The notes under the pieces: model-generated | The model's database searches: none | What the model was told of the DNA's origin: nothing | Seen by the model: only the letters and a program-made list of their open reading frames with translations | Part shown: positions 35,186-44,747 of the stretch, in pieces | Position numbering within the stretch: position 1 is the stretch's first letter | How the letters are laid out: each line of letters begins with the position of its first letter | Source: Spinacia oleracea | Taxonomy: Eukaryota; Streptophyta; Magnoliopsida; Caryophyllales; Amaranthaceae | Reading direction: 5' to 3' | DNA length: 64,000 nt | Assembly: GCF_020520425.1 (NCBI RefSeq) | Contig: NC_079492.1 | Location: forward strand, 104,691,157 to 104,755,156 | Translations under genes and position numbers: made by a program

Positions 35186-36635
35186 GGCAAATGACCTTTA
35201 TAATTTGTTTTTGAAATCACACCTTAATGTAATTTTTTTTGCGAAAGACAACCAAATGCAAGTTTTCGGTATTGACTGAGCTTTTGCGGCCATTGACTTG
35301 CACGTGAGCAACACGTGTGGTTTTATTTTGTTATAAAAGAACCTTTTTTAACCCAAAATTTACGAGAAAGGACATTACATATATATTTTTTTGTGAAATA
35401 GCACCTTAATGTAATTATTTTTTTTGCGTTAGACAACCAAATTTAAAGGCAAGTTAATTTTCGGCATTAATTGAGCTTTTCTGGCCATTGACTTGCATGT
35501 GAGAAGCACGTTTGGGTTTATTTTTCTAACCACACCCAATTTCTTGGACGGTACTCCAAACCCTCATAGTTCCGAATTCTCTCTCCTCCCAAATCCATCA
35601 CAAAAAGTTTTCAACAATGGCGGCATCAACCATGGTGCTCGACCCTAAACCAATCTCGCCACCACCCCAACCTTTACCACCAACAACCTACTCATTCACT
35701 CTCTATGGTCGTCGACCGATTGAAATCCCTAGAAAGACAAATCTCGGAAATTTCCCTCTTTTCAAACTCTGGACCGAAGAGTTCCCTTTTTCTCAAACCA
35801 AAAGATATTAGGGGAAGAAGAATAGAACACATCCGAGCTAACATTGGGTGAAGATAAATTGAAAATTTCCCAATTGTCAAAACTTCTGGAAATTTATTTG
35901 TTGCTTGATCAATCAAAATGGTGTTTGATTTAAGAATTGATGAAATCGACCCCTAATTATCTGGAGATTGAATAGATATTAATTCATTCTCATTTCCACA
36001 ATTATTTCACTCTCATTTGCTTATATGCATCACTGTGTGAAATTTGTAGGTGGGACTTATTCCAATTCGTTTATCATGAGCTCAACGGTCAAAATACTAG
36101 AAAATTTCTTGAAATCACTTGTTAAAAATGACACAACCTCGATGAAAGATGCAATTTCTAGATTACAATAAGTTTCTGAAGAAGACGTAGTTTCAATAAA
36201 AAAATGCAGTTTCTAGATTCGCTTAGCTTTAGACGAAGACGAAGAGTTTTTGGGTGTGGTTCGCAATAAAGTCACACGTGCTGCTCACGTGCAAGTCAAT
36301 GGTCGGAAAAATCAATCAATGCTGAAAACTTGCCTTTGGTTGTCTTTCGCAAAAAAAAAAAATTTACATTAAGGTGTGATTTTACAAAAAAAATTATATA
36401 AGGTCATTTCTCGCAAAATTTAGGTTATAAAAGGTCATTTTATAACAAAATAAAGTCACACGTGCTGCTCACGTGCAAGTCAATGGCCGGAAATGCTCAG
36501 TCAATGCCGGAAACATGCCCTTGGTTGTCTTTCGCAAAAAAAAATTACATTAAGTTGTGATTTCACATAAAAAAATATATAAGGTCATTTCTCGCAAAAA
36601 TTGGGTTATAAAATATCATTTTTGACAAATTTGCC
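35186..36635. mobile_element. Mutator-like element (MULE), non-autonomous
   Basis: Perfect 9-bp target-site duplication TATTTTTAA (35177-35185 and 36636-36644). Ends share GGCAAAT in inverted orientation. The ~350-bp inverted terminal regions (about 35186-35530 and 36262-36635) each consist of two tandem ~180-bp units containing AATCACACCTTAATGTAA, GCGAAAGACAACCAA and CATTGACTTGCACGTGAGCA. No transposase is present. A 9-bp TSD with long TIRs is the MULE signature. The unique centre (35530-36260) holds a gene-like 5' segment. Confidence 0.88.
35617..35811 (+). pseudogene. Possible captured gene 5' end inside the MULE
   Basis: A 64-codon frame starts MAASTMVLDPKPI in a good plant start context (ACAATGGCGGC), preceded by a pyrimidine-rich, 5'-UTR-like leader. 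It is Pro-rich early (SPPPQPLPP) and ends after QTKRY. It looks like exon 1 of a host gene with flanking sequence carried by the MULE (Pack-MULE). I do not recognise the parent gene. The stop soon after suggests a truncated or unspliced exon. Confidence 0.45.
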
Positions 36636-37153
36636 TATTTTTAACTAATTTTTTTTGGGCATGAGAGATGCCCTGAGTTACTCCATGCACGATTAACAAT
36701 TATCCGCTAGCCCCTCTCTGGAGTCTCTAATACAAGTGAAGCTACTTAATTTAGAAAGTTTGGGTTGTAGGCCTGTAGCTAGTAAAAACAGTGTTGCCGG
36801 ACGTTACCCAATTTCAATTCATTTTAATTATCTATTCTATGACTTATAGGTAGGCAGTGGTGGTGCCAGAAAATTCGTACTACGTGTTCGAAATTTAAAC
36901 TCAAGTCATCTTTTTATACAAAATATTGATCAATACTTTTGAGATCGTACATAAAATACATTAAAATTTTAGCAACACAGTTTATAGTCTAAAATCTAAT
37001 TAAAACGCAAAATAATGGAAAGAAACGATGCTATAGTTGCATTTAACAATTTTCATATTTTAAAAGTAACTTTATATAGGAATGAGTATAAAAATATATA
37101 TATGATAAACTAATGTTACTACGTACTTTTTTTTTAACGCAAAAAGTTAAAAG

Positions 37154-37261
37154 TGTTAGGAAATATAATATGGATGTCAATTATACCTCCGTCAATGTTT
37201 CCGGAATATTTTAGGGTTCAGCAAAACCCTAACTATTAAATCATATATATACCCGGTACTA
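37154..37261 (+). repeat. Copia-3 left LTR, first part
   Basis: 108 bp that match 54843-54950, interrupted by hAT-B after CGGTACTA. TATATATA at about 37242-37249 is the likely LTR TATA box. Confidence 0.88.
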
Positions 37262-37999
37262 CAGGGCCGGTTTTGGGGCGGCACGGGGTGAGCGACGGAA
37301 CAGGGCCCCCAAATTTTAATTTTAAATATAGTGTAAACAGTTTCCTAAATGTACATAAAGACTAATGTGGAGCATTGGTTAAGATAACATGCTAATATGA
37401 AAATAGCCTGGGTTCAATTCCCCTTCTCATCAAGATTTTCCTTTAATTTTTTTAAGTTTTTAATAAAAACTTACGCGGTGATTACTAGGCTGCTAGCAGT
37501 TGGGATTACCAATTACTGGAAACACAAATTCATCTCTTCTTCCCCATTCTCATCCAACTTTCAAAAAAACTTTTCATCTCTCATTTAATTTCTTTCCTTC
37601 AAATCGTTTTCAAACAAATAAATCTTCAATGTTCCAATGAAATTGATAATTAAACTATTATTTTTTCACCCTAATTTCCCTACATATGCAATTTACAAAT
37701 TCTTCCATTTTCACAAATAAAAATACAAGCTTGATTGTTAGAAATTCACTCTATTTTTTGGATACAATAATTGGGAAAAACACACAAAGCTAAGGAGTAC
37801 GAAATCTACTAATTTTTGGTATGTTTTGATAGTCTCATTGTTTTCCAATTTGATTTTGCCGATAATTTTAATTAAATTATTGATTTTGCCAATTATAATT
37901 TTATATCTGCGTTGAGTATTGCACATGCATAATTGCGTTTTATTACAAATGTTTGATTGAATTATCGAGTATGTAACATGCGTTGTTTGTGTTAATTTT

Positions 38000-39300
38000 T
38001 GTTGTTCCTAAGTTTTGGTTGATGACACACACATATTGCAAACTTCCTGATTATGGTTGCTAAATGACTTTGAACAGGTAAATGCCCAAGTTTCTATTAG
38101 GATAGGAACTTGAATAAGCTGGTGAAGTTCCTGATGTACACTTGGAACAGTCACTGGAGTTCCAGAGCTGGAAGTTGTATTTGTTCCAGTTTGAAGTCAC
38201 AAGAGGAGCAACACAGTTACATATCAAGAGTTCCGAATATCCACAAGAACTATTACAGACTCATGGCAACGAGTTCCTATTTAAACATAAGAGGAACTCA
38301 TTATTGTTCCTGAGCTGGAACAAGTGAAGCTTCAGAGTTGAATGCCTCACCAAAGGAAAGACATATATGTCTAGGTAGTTTATCTTGCTTAGACTATATG
38401 TAATATATTAATATGCTAAGTAGTATATAAGGAACTAGAGGAACTTGGATTACTCGTGTGTTTTTGTCAAAAATATCAAGCAACACAGTTTTAAGGAAAA
38501 TACTTTTAAATAAAATATCTTTTCCTATTTAATAAGAATAAGATTTTCATCACATTCTGTTACTTAAATAAAAACAGTTTTTATCTTCCTAAAACTTCTC
38601 CTATTTATTTTGACAAAATAAATAAACATTTTTCAGTGATTGACATAGTCTTAAACACGTCCAGCAGTTGAGGAAGTTGTGTGGGAAGTGGTCTCCCCTT
38701 GTTCCTCAAGTCTAGGGACGTGAAAATCAAAGTGTCAGTTGTTGGCAGTTGAGTTTTTGAAGGGAACAAACCCTAAGGACAAAACTCTATATAAGGCCAA
38801 GAAGTTTTCTGAAAAAAACACACAAACTTTCTAAGAGTTCTTGCTTTCCTAAAAACGCATTGTCAAAGATTTTTCTAAAAACAGTTTGTGTCCTAGTTAA
38901 TCCTAAGTTCCTAAGTGACATATATACACAAAAGCATCATTAATATCTAGAGTTATCCAAACACGAATTGTATTTGGTATTAGTAAGGATAGAGTTATCT
39001 TGTTGAGACTTAGAGTTTAAGTCTGAGAGAGAGAAGTGAAAGAGCTGTAATCAGAGTAGATTACTGTGAGGAACACAAGTTTGAGAGGAACTTGTGTTGG
39101 AGAGATTATTGTAATCGAGGCATTACTATAATAAAAGAATTCTCTTCTTGATTAGTGTCAAGAAGTTTTCACAATTGTTGTTATTGTCTTCTCTATTCTC
39201 AGTTCCTTGATTGTTTCTTAAGTTCCGCAAGAAACTTTATCAAAGTTCTAATTACAATTCACCCCCCCCCCCTCTTGTGCGTGTTCCTACTGGAATAACA
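38000..39300 (+). repeat. SIRE 5' LTR
   Basis: 1301 bp, TGTTGTTCC...GGAATAACA. TATATAAGG at 38788-38796 is the probable core promoter. The first 330 bp contain about 11 GGAAC/GTTCC words. Confidence 0.93.
38788..38796 (+). promoter_or_regulatory. TATA box of SIRE LTR
   Basis: TATATAAGG, about 512 bp before the LTR end; the 3' LTR copy is at 47811. Confidence 0.65.
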
Positions 39301-39302
39301 GT

Positions 39303-39316
39303 TGGTATCAGAGCCA
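39303..39316 (+). other. Primer-binding site of SIRE
   Basis: TGGTATCAGAGCCA two bases inside the 5' LTR, complementary to the 3' end of initiator tRNA-Met. Confidence 0.9.
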
Positions 39317-39344
39317 GTACTCACTAAAACACAGGAAACCCTGT

Positions 39345-41198
39345 TTGAGTCAAGTTCCTGAAAGTATGAACTCACAAGAGAAACTGGAAGAAGGTTACTC
39401 GACACAAAGGCCACCTATGTTCAATGGCAAGTTCTACTCATACTGGAAGAATAGAATGGAGATATTCATCAAAGCTGAAAATTACCAAGTTTGGCGTGTA
39501 ATTGAAGTTGGAGACTTCGAGGTAACAAAGACCAATGCTGAAAACGAGGTAGTTCCTAAACCAATGTCTGAATTTTCTAAAGAAGACTTTGATAAATATG
39601 AGATGAATGCCATGGCTGTCAAAATCTTGCATTGTGGGCTTGGACCTCATGAACACAACAGAGTCATGGGGTGCAAGAACGCAAAACAGATTTGGGAACT
39701 ACTTCAAGTAACCCACGAAGGAACTAATGAAGTTAAGCTTTCCAAAATTGACCTTTTGATGTCTAAATATGAAAGATTTGAAATGCTTCCAAAAGAAACT
39801 ATTCAAGAAATGTTCACTAGATTTACTAACATAACCAATGAATTAGTTTCTCTTGGTAGAATCATTCCCACAGATGAACAGGTAAGAAAAATACTAAGAA
39901 GCATGCCACAAGATGATCGTTGGAGAACAAAGGTCACTGCACTGTTTGAGACCAAGGACTTCACCAAGTTCAACATTGAACAACTTGCTGGTTCCTTGAT
40001 GACACACGAATTGCATCTTGGAGCTGCTGTTCCTGAGAGCTCAAGAAGTCGAGGACTTGCTCTAAAGGCTGAGGAACTCGATGAATCTGAACCAGATGAA
40101 GAAGAAGCTGCCATGCTGGTCAGAAGAATGAGAAAGCTCTATAGGAACTTCAAACCAGGAAACCAGAAAGGAAGGAACTTTGCCAAGAAAATCACTAGTT
40201 CCAAAACTGAGCAAGGTTGCTTCAAATGTGGAGAAACTGATCATCAAATTCGTGAATGCCCTCTGTGGGAGAACGACAAGACCAGAGGAAAAGGGAAGGA
40301 ACATGTCAAAGATCGCTTTAACAAGTCTACCTTCAACAGACCAAACTTCAAGAAGGCCATGATAGCTGCATGGGGCGAAGCAACAGACTCAGAAGACGAT
40401 GAGGAACAACCAAATGAAGAAACTGCAAATCTCTGCCTTATGGCTAGAACAGAAGGAACTGATCAAGTTCCATCAGAAGAAGTAAGTTCCTCCACTCTTC
40501 AGTGTCTCTCAAAGTCAAAACTAATTGAACTGTTGCTAGAAACTCTAGATGATTACAAAAAGCTAAGTATATTAAAAGCACAAAGTGATAGAGCCTTGGA
40601 ACTCAGTAAAGACCACATAAATTATCTGAACAATATTCGATCTGATGTCCAAGGCAGGTTCTTTGAATTACTAGATAGAAATACCTCTATTAATGAGTCA
40701 TTCGAAAAAATTAGAAATGAAAACATCCTTCTACAAGTTCAACTCAGTCAATATAAGATGTTTAATCTAAGTTTAGATCCTACAAAATCCTTGGAGATCA
40801 ACATGGGAGTTTTTAACATCGACTTAGAAAATTTAAACAAAGATCTGATCACCACAAAGGAACAAAAAGAGAAACTGGAAAGGGAACTATCCATGGCCAG
40901 GGCACAGAGACAACCACCTAAAGTTCCTCCCAAATGGATTGAGAATGCTCAATCTAAGAGAACAGAAGGATTGGGCTTTAACCATAAAACTAGTCATAAG
41001 AAAAAGTATGTGGATCTTCCTAGTGTAAAAGTCTGTTTCTCATGTGGAAGTGGAAGTCATATAAATACTGAGTGTTCCAAGATGAAGGAACAGGATCAAA
41101 GAAACATAAATTATGTAAAGCAAAAATGGGTCAAGAAGTCTGAAGTTATAGTTGAAAAGGAACTCGAGGAAACCCGAGTTCCTGTAACTAACCTTTGA
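39345..41198 (+). CDS. SIRE gag
   Basis: 617 residues in one frame. A copia-type gag domain (about 15-235; RPPMFNGKFYSYWKNRMEIF near the start) forms the capsid. A CCHC zinc knuckle follows at about 292 (CFKCGETDHQIREC), then an acidic region, a charged probable coiled-coil stretch (about 385-525), and a second knuckle at about 564 (CFSCGSGSHINTEC). It ends TNL-stop at 41196-41198. Length and two knuckles agree with SIRE gags, which are longer than most copia gags. Pol follows in another frame, overlapping by only a few bases. Confidence 0.9.
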   Translation: MSQVPESMNSQEKLEEGYSTQRPPMFNGKFYSYWKNRMEIFIKAENYQVWRVIEVGDFEVTKTNAENEVVPKPMSEFSKEDFDKYEMNAMAVKILHCGLGPHEHNRVMGCKNAKQIWELLQVTHEGTNEVKLSKIDLLMSKYERFEMLPKETIQEMFTRFTNITNELVSLGRIIPTDEQVRKILRSMPQDDRWRTKVTALFETKDFTKFNIEQLAGSLMTHELHLGAAVPESSRSRGLALKAEELDESEPDEEEAAMLVRRMRKLYRNFKPGNQKGRNFAKKITSSKTEQGCFKCGETDHQIRECPLWENDKTRGKGKEHVKDRFNKSTFNRPNFKKAMIAAWGEATDSEDDEEQPNEETANLCLMARTEGTDQVPSEEVSSSTLQCLSKSKLIELLLETLDDYKKLSILKAQSDRALELSKDHINYLNNIRSDVQGRFFELLDRNTSINESFEKIRNENILLQVQLSQYKMFNLSLDPTKSLEINMGVFNIDLENLNKDLITTKEQKEKLERELSMARAQRQPPKVPPKWIENAQSKRTEGLGFNHKTSHKKKYVDLPSVKVCFSCGSGSHINTECSKMKEQDQRNINYVKQKWVKKSEVIVEKELEETRVPVTNL

Positions 41199-41877
41199 TC
41201 TCTTTACAGATTCTAGTGAAGGGGAACAGCTCGTGGTATCTCGACAGCGGGTGTTCCAAACACATGACAGGAGACAAATCTAAATTCCTCTCACTAGAAG
41301 CCTACAATGGAGGAACTGTGACCTTTGGAGACAACATGAAAGGAGAAATTGTTGGAATTGGAAAAGTTGGAAGGTCAAGTTCCTACGCCATTGAAAATGT
41401 ATTTTTAGTCGAGGGTTTGATGCACAGTCTACTAAGCATCTCTCAATTCTGTGACAAAGGAAACTCTGTAAGTTTTACTTCTGAAAACTGTCAAATCATA
41501 AACAATAACACTGGGAAGGTTATTTTGGAAGGAACTCGTAAAGGGAACACATATTCTGTGGATCTCAATACAGTTCCCAGGAACAATCTAACCTGCCTCA
41601 GTGCCCTTGAAGAAAATTCCCTACTATGGCACAGGAGGTTTGGACATGCTAGTTTCTCTCTGCTTGACAAACTAAGATCAAAGGAACTGGTTCGAGGACT
41701 CCCCTCAATCAAGTTCCTAACTGATAAAGTGTGTGATGCATGTGCAAAAGGCAAGCATGTCCGAAGTTCCTTTAAATCTAAGAAATTGGTAAGCACCACA
41801 AAACCATTGGAACTCATCCATATGGACTTATGTGGACCAATGAGAATTCAAAGCAGAAGTGGGAAAAAAAATATGTA
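41192..41877 (+). CDS. SIRE pol part 1: protease and integrase N-terminal region
   Basis: Open from 41192, in the -1 frame relative to gag; there is no ATG at its start. Aspartic protease [15 protein letters not shown] (DSG active site) at about 41229-41273, then the integrase zinc-binding region LWHRRFGH...[14 protein letters not shown], and the first integrase aspartate in IHMDLCGPM near 41815-41841. The frame is lost at an A8 run (41864-41871) where it runs into a stop, while the remainder of pol continues in the next frame. Confidence 0.85.
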
Positions 41878-44409
41878 TTAGTTATTGTTGATGATTACTC
41901 TCGCTTTACTTGGGTCATATTTCTAACAAGCAAGGATGAAACGTTTGATGAGTTTGTTACATTTTCAAAGAAAATCCAGAAAACCACAGGTCACCAACTG
42001 ATCCATATAAGATCAGATCATGGAACAGAATTTGAAAATTACAAATTCGATGAATACTGCAAGGAACAAGGTATGGACCACAATTTCTCAGCTCCCAGAA
42101 CTCCACAACAAAATGGAGTTGTTGAGAGGAAAAATAGAACCTTAGAGGACATGGCAAGAACCATGCTAATAGCCAGTTCCCTGCCTAGGAACTTCTGGGC
42201 TGAAGCAGTCAATACTGCTTGTCACATTATAAATAGAGTTATGATTCGAGCAATCCTAAACAAAACCCCCTATGAGCTACTAAAAGGTATAAAACCCAAC
42301 ATCTCTTACTTTAGAGCCTTTGGCAGCAAATGTTTTGTCCACAACAATGGAAAAAGGAACTTGGGGAAGTTTGATGAAAGAAGCGATGAGGCAGTGTTCC
42401 TAGGATATGCCTTAAATAGCAAGGCTTATAGAGTTTATAACAAAAGATCTATGTGTGTTGAGGAAAGTGTACATATAATATTTGATGAATCTAACAAAAC
42501 TGACATAGTACAGGAACAAGAATTTTTCGAGATTGGTTTATCTCGTGCTGCAGAAAATGATGAGGAATTCCAACCAAGCAAACACACAGCCAGAGGAACT
42601 GCTCAACAAAATCAAGAAGTTCCCGTACTAGAGGAACAAGCAGAAAACCAAGAAGATCCAGAAACAACACCAGAGGAACCCCACAATGACCAACAGGGAA
42701 CTCAGGTCATAGAAGGAACTGACGAAAATGCCACAACACCAGTAGCTCAATTTCAACCTAAACCTTGGAAGCATCAAAAGTCCCACCCAATGAAACTCAT
42801 TGTGAGTGACATCAGAAAAGGAACTCAGACAAGGTCACAACTAAGGAACTTTTGCGCATTCCACGCGTTCCTCTCCATATTTGAGCCAAGAAATCACACT
42901 GAGGCTCTGGAAGACGCTGACTGGATCATTGCCATGCAAGAAGAATTAAATGAATTCAAAAGAAACAAGGTATGGCACTTGGAACCCAAACCAAAGCACC
43001 AGAAGGTGATAGGGCTGAAATGGGTGTTCCGGAACAAGAAAGATGAACATGCAACAATCATAAGGAACAAAGCAAGGTTAGTGGTCAAAGGTTATAACCA
43101 ACAGGAAGGTATTGACTTTGAAGAAACGTTTGCACCTGTTGCTAGATTAGAAGCCATTAGAATCTTAATTGCTTTTGCTGCTTTCATGGGTTTTAAACTT
43201 TATCAAATGGATGTTAAATGTGCTTTCTTAAACGGTTTCTTAGAGGAAGATGTTTATGTGGAACAGCCCCCTGGATTTGAAACTTCCGAATTTCCAAATC
43301 ATATTTACAAATTAGATAAGGCTCTCTATGGACTAAAACAAGCCCCTAGATCTTGGTACGAGAGATTATCAAAGTTCCTCCTTCAAAATGATTTTAAAAG
43401 AGGTAGAATAGACAAAACCTTATTCTTAAAATCTAGAGGAACTGACTTGTTAGTAGTTCAAATTTATGTTGATGATATATTATTTGGAGCAACTAATGAA
43501 AATTTGTGCAAGGATTTTGCAAGCTTGATGAGCAGTGAATTTGAAATGAGTATGATGGGGGAACTCAATTTCTTCCTTGGTTTACAAATCAAGCAAACCG
43601 AGGAGGGAATCATGATACACCAACAAAAGTATGTGAAGGAACTCCTAAAGAAATATGAGCTAGAATCAGCCAAAGTAAATCACACTCCCATGGGAACTGC
43701 TACCAGATTAGACACTGATCCAAATGGGAAAAGTGTGAATCAAACGAAATACAGAGGTATGATTGGATCACTATTATATTTAACGGCCAGTAGACCTGAC
43801 ATTTCTTTTAGTGTAGGACTATGTGCAAGATTTCAATCGAATCCAAAGGAGTCCCATCTAACTGCGGTGAAAAGAATACTAATATATCTCAAAGGAACTG
43901 ATGACCTATGCCTATACTATCCAAGAAGTGGATCTTTCGAGCTAAGAGGATATGCGGATGCTGATTATGCAGGTGACTTAGTGAATAGAAAAAGCACATC
44001 AGGTATGGTACAGTTCCTAGGTCCATGCATGGTTTCTTGGGGTTCCAAGAAACAGAACACTGTTGCTCTATCCACAGCTGAAGCTGAGTATGTAGCTGCT
44101 GCAGCTTGTTGCTCACAAATTCTATGGATAAAACAACAGCTAAGAGATTTTGGTATTATCTATGATTGTGTTCCTATCTATTGTGATAACACTAGTGCTA
44201 TTTGTATTTCAAAAGATCCAGTTCATCATTCCCGAGTCAAACACATCCACATTAGACACCATTTCCTTAAAGATAATGTTGAGAAAGGTTTGATCAAATT
44301 AGATTTTTGCCAAACTGATCACCAAATTGCTGATATTTTAACTAAGCCTTTGAACAGAGAGAAACATGAGAAAATGAGAATGGAACTCGGAATGATCAAG
44401 CTAAGGTAA
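41866..44409 (+). CDS. SIRE pol part 2: integrase core, reverse transcriptase, RNase H
   Basis: Continues the integrase after the A8 frameshift: [17 protein letters not shown] (second Asp), [10 protein letters not shown] (Glu), then an acidic linker, reverse transcriptase ([11 protein letters not shown]..., [15 protein letters not shown] at 43465-43476) and RNase H ([28 protein letters not shown]), ending at 44409. The frame is open from 41830 but codes for pol only from about 41866. All catalytic motifs remain, so the single frameshift is the only visible lesion within pol. Confidence 0.88.
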   Translation, partial: KKYVLVIVDDYSRFTWVIFLTSKDETFDEFVTFSKKIQKTTGHQLIHIRSDHGTEFENYKFDEYCKEQGMDHNFSAPRTPQQNGVVERKNRTLEDMARTMLIASSLPRNFWAEAVNTACHIINRVMIRAILNKTPYELLKGIKPNISYFRAFGSKCFVHNNGKRNLGKFDERSDEAVFLGYALNSKAYRVYNKRSMCVEESVHIIFDESNKTDIVQEQEFFEIGLSRAAENDEEFQPSKHTARGTAQQNQEVPVLEEQAENQEDPETTPEEPHNDQQGTQVIEGTDENATTPVAQFQPKPWKHQKSHPMKLIVSDIRKGTQTRSQLRNFCAFHAFLSIFEPRNHTEALEDADWIIAMQEELNEFKRNKVWHLEPKPKHQKVIGLKWVFRNKKDEHATIIRNKARLVVKGYNQQEGIDFEETFAPVARLEAIRILIAFAAFMGFKLYQMDVKCAFLNGFLEEDVYVEQPPGFETSEFPNHIYKLDKALYGLKQAPRSWYERLSKFLLQNDFKRGRIDKTLFLKSRGTDLLVVQIYVDDILFGATNENLCKDFASLMSSEFEMSMMGELNFFLGLQIKQTEEGIMIHQQKYVKELLKKYELESAKVNHTPMGTATRLDTDPNGKSVNQTKYRGMIGSLLYLTASRPDISFSVGLCARFQSNPKESHLTAVKRILIYLKGTDDLCLYYPRSGSFELRGYADADYAGDLVNRKSTSGMVQFLGPCMVSWGSKKQNTVALSTAEAEYVAAAACCSQILWIKQQLRDFGIIYDCVPIYCDNTSAICISKDPVHHSRVKHIHIRHHFLKDNVEKGLIKLDFCQTDHQIADILTKPLNREKHEKMRMELGMIKLR

Positions 44410-44747
44410 TTGCCAAATTGAAGTTCCTCTAAGGCAAAAGCAAAAATCATGGTACATATAGACTATTACAAACACAAAATCTTGTGTGCAAACATAGTTG
44501 AAGCTTACCATCGTGGCAAATTCACTCACACTCCAAATGAGCAAGGTAAGAAGTTCCTTTCAAACTAGTTAAGTCAGAGATACGAAATTAAGCAAGTCAA
44601 AGTCAAACACAATTTTTTTTCATTTTCCTTTTATTTTTATCTATTTATTTTTTAAAATTCAAAACCGAATACCCATATTCAAAGAATGTTTGGAACGGTT
44701 CCATTGGCAATAAATAGGAGAAACTCTTCCCTTTCCACATTCAATCC
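44410..44747 (+). promoter_or_regulatory. Spacer before the extra ORF, promoter-like
   Basis: 338-bp noncoding spacer. Near its end CCATTGG (44701-44707) is followed by CAATAAATAGG (44708-44718), a CAAT-plus-TATA-like arrangement 30-48 bp before the ATG of the next ORF. It might be a private promoter; this is inference only. Confidence 0.35.

Noticed and set aside
37364-37430. tRNA-like segment with a B-box-like GGTTCAATTCC in hAT-B
   Set aside because: No acceptor or anticodon stem can be formed; a chance or SINE-like trace at most.
38110-38327. 60-67 codon ORFs in both SIRE LTRs (also 47133-47350)
   Set aside because: Located in U3 of the LTR; no similarity recognised and open frame length is expected by chance.
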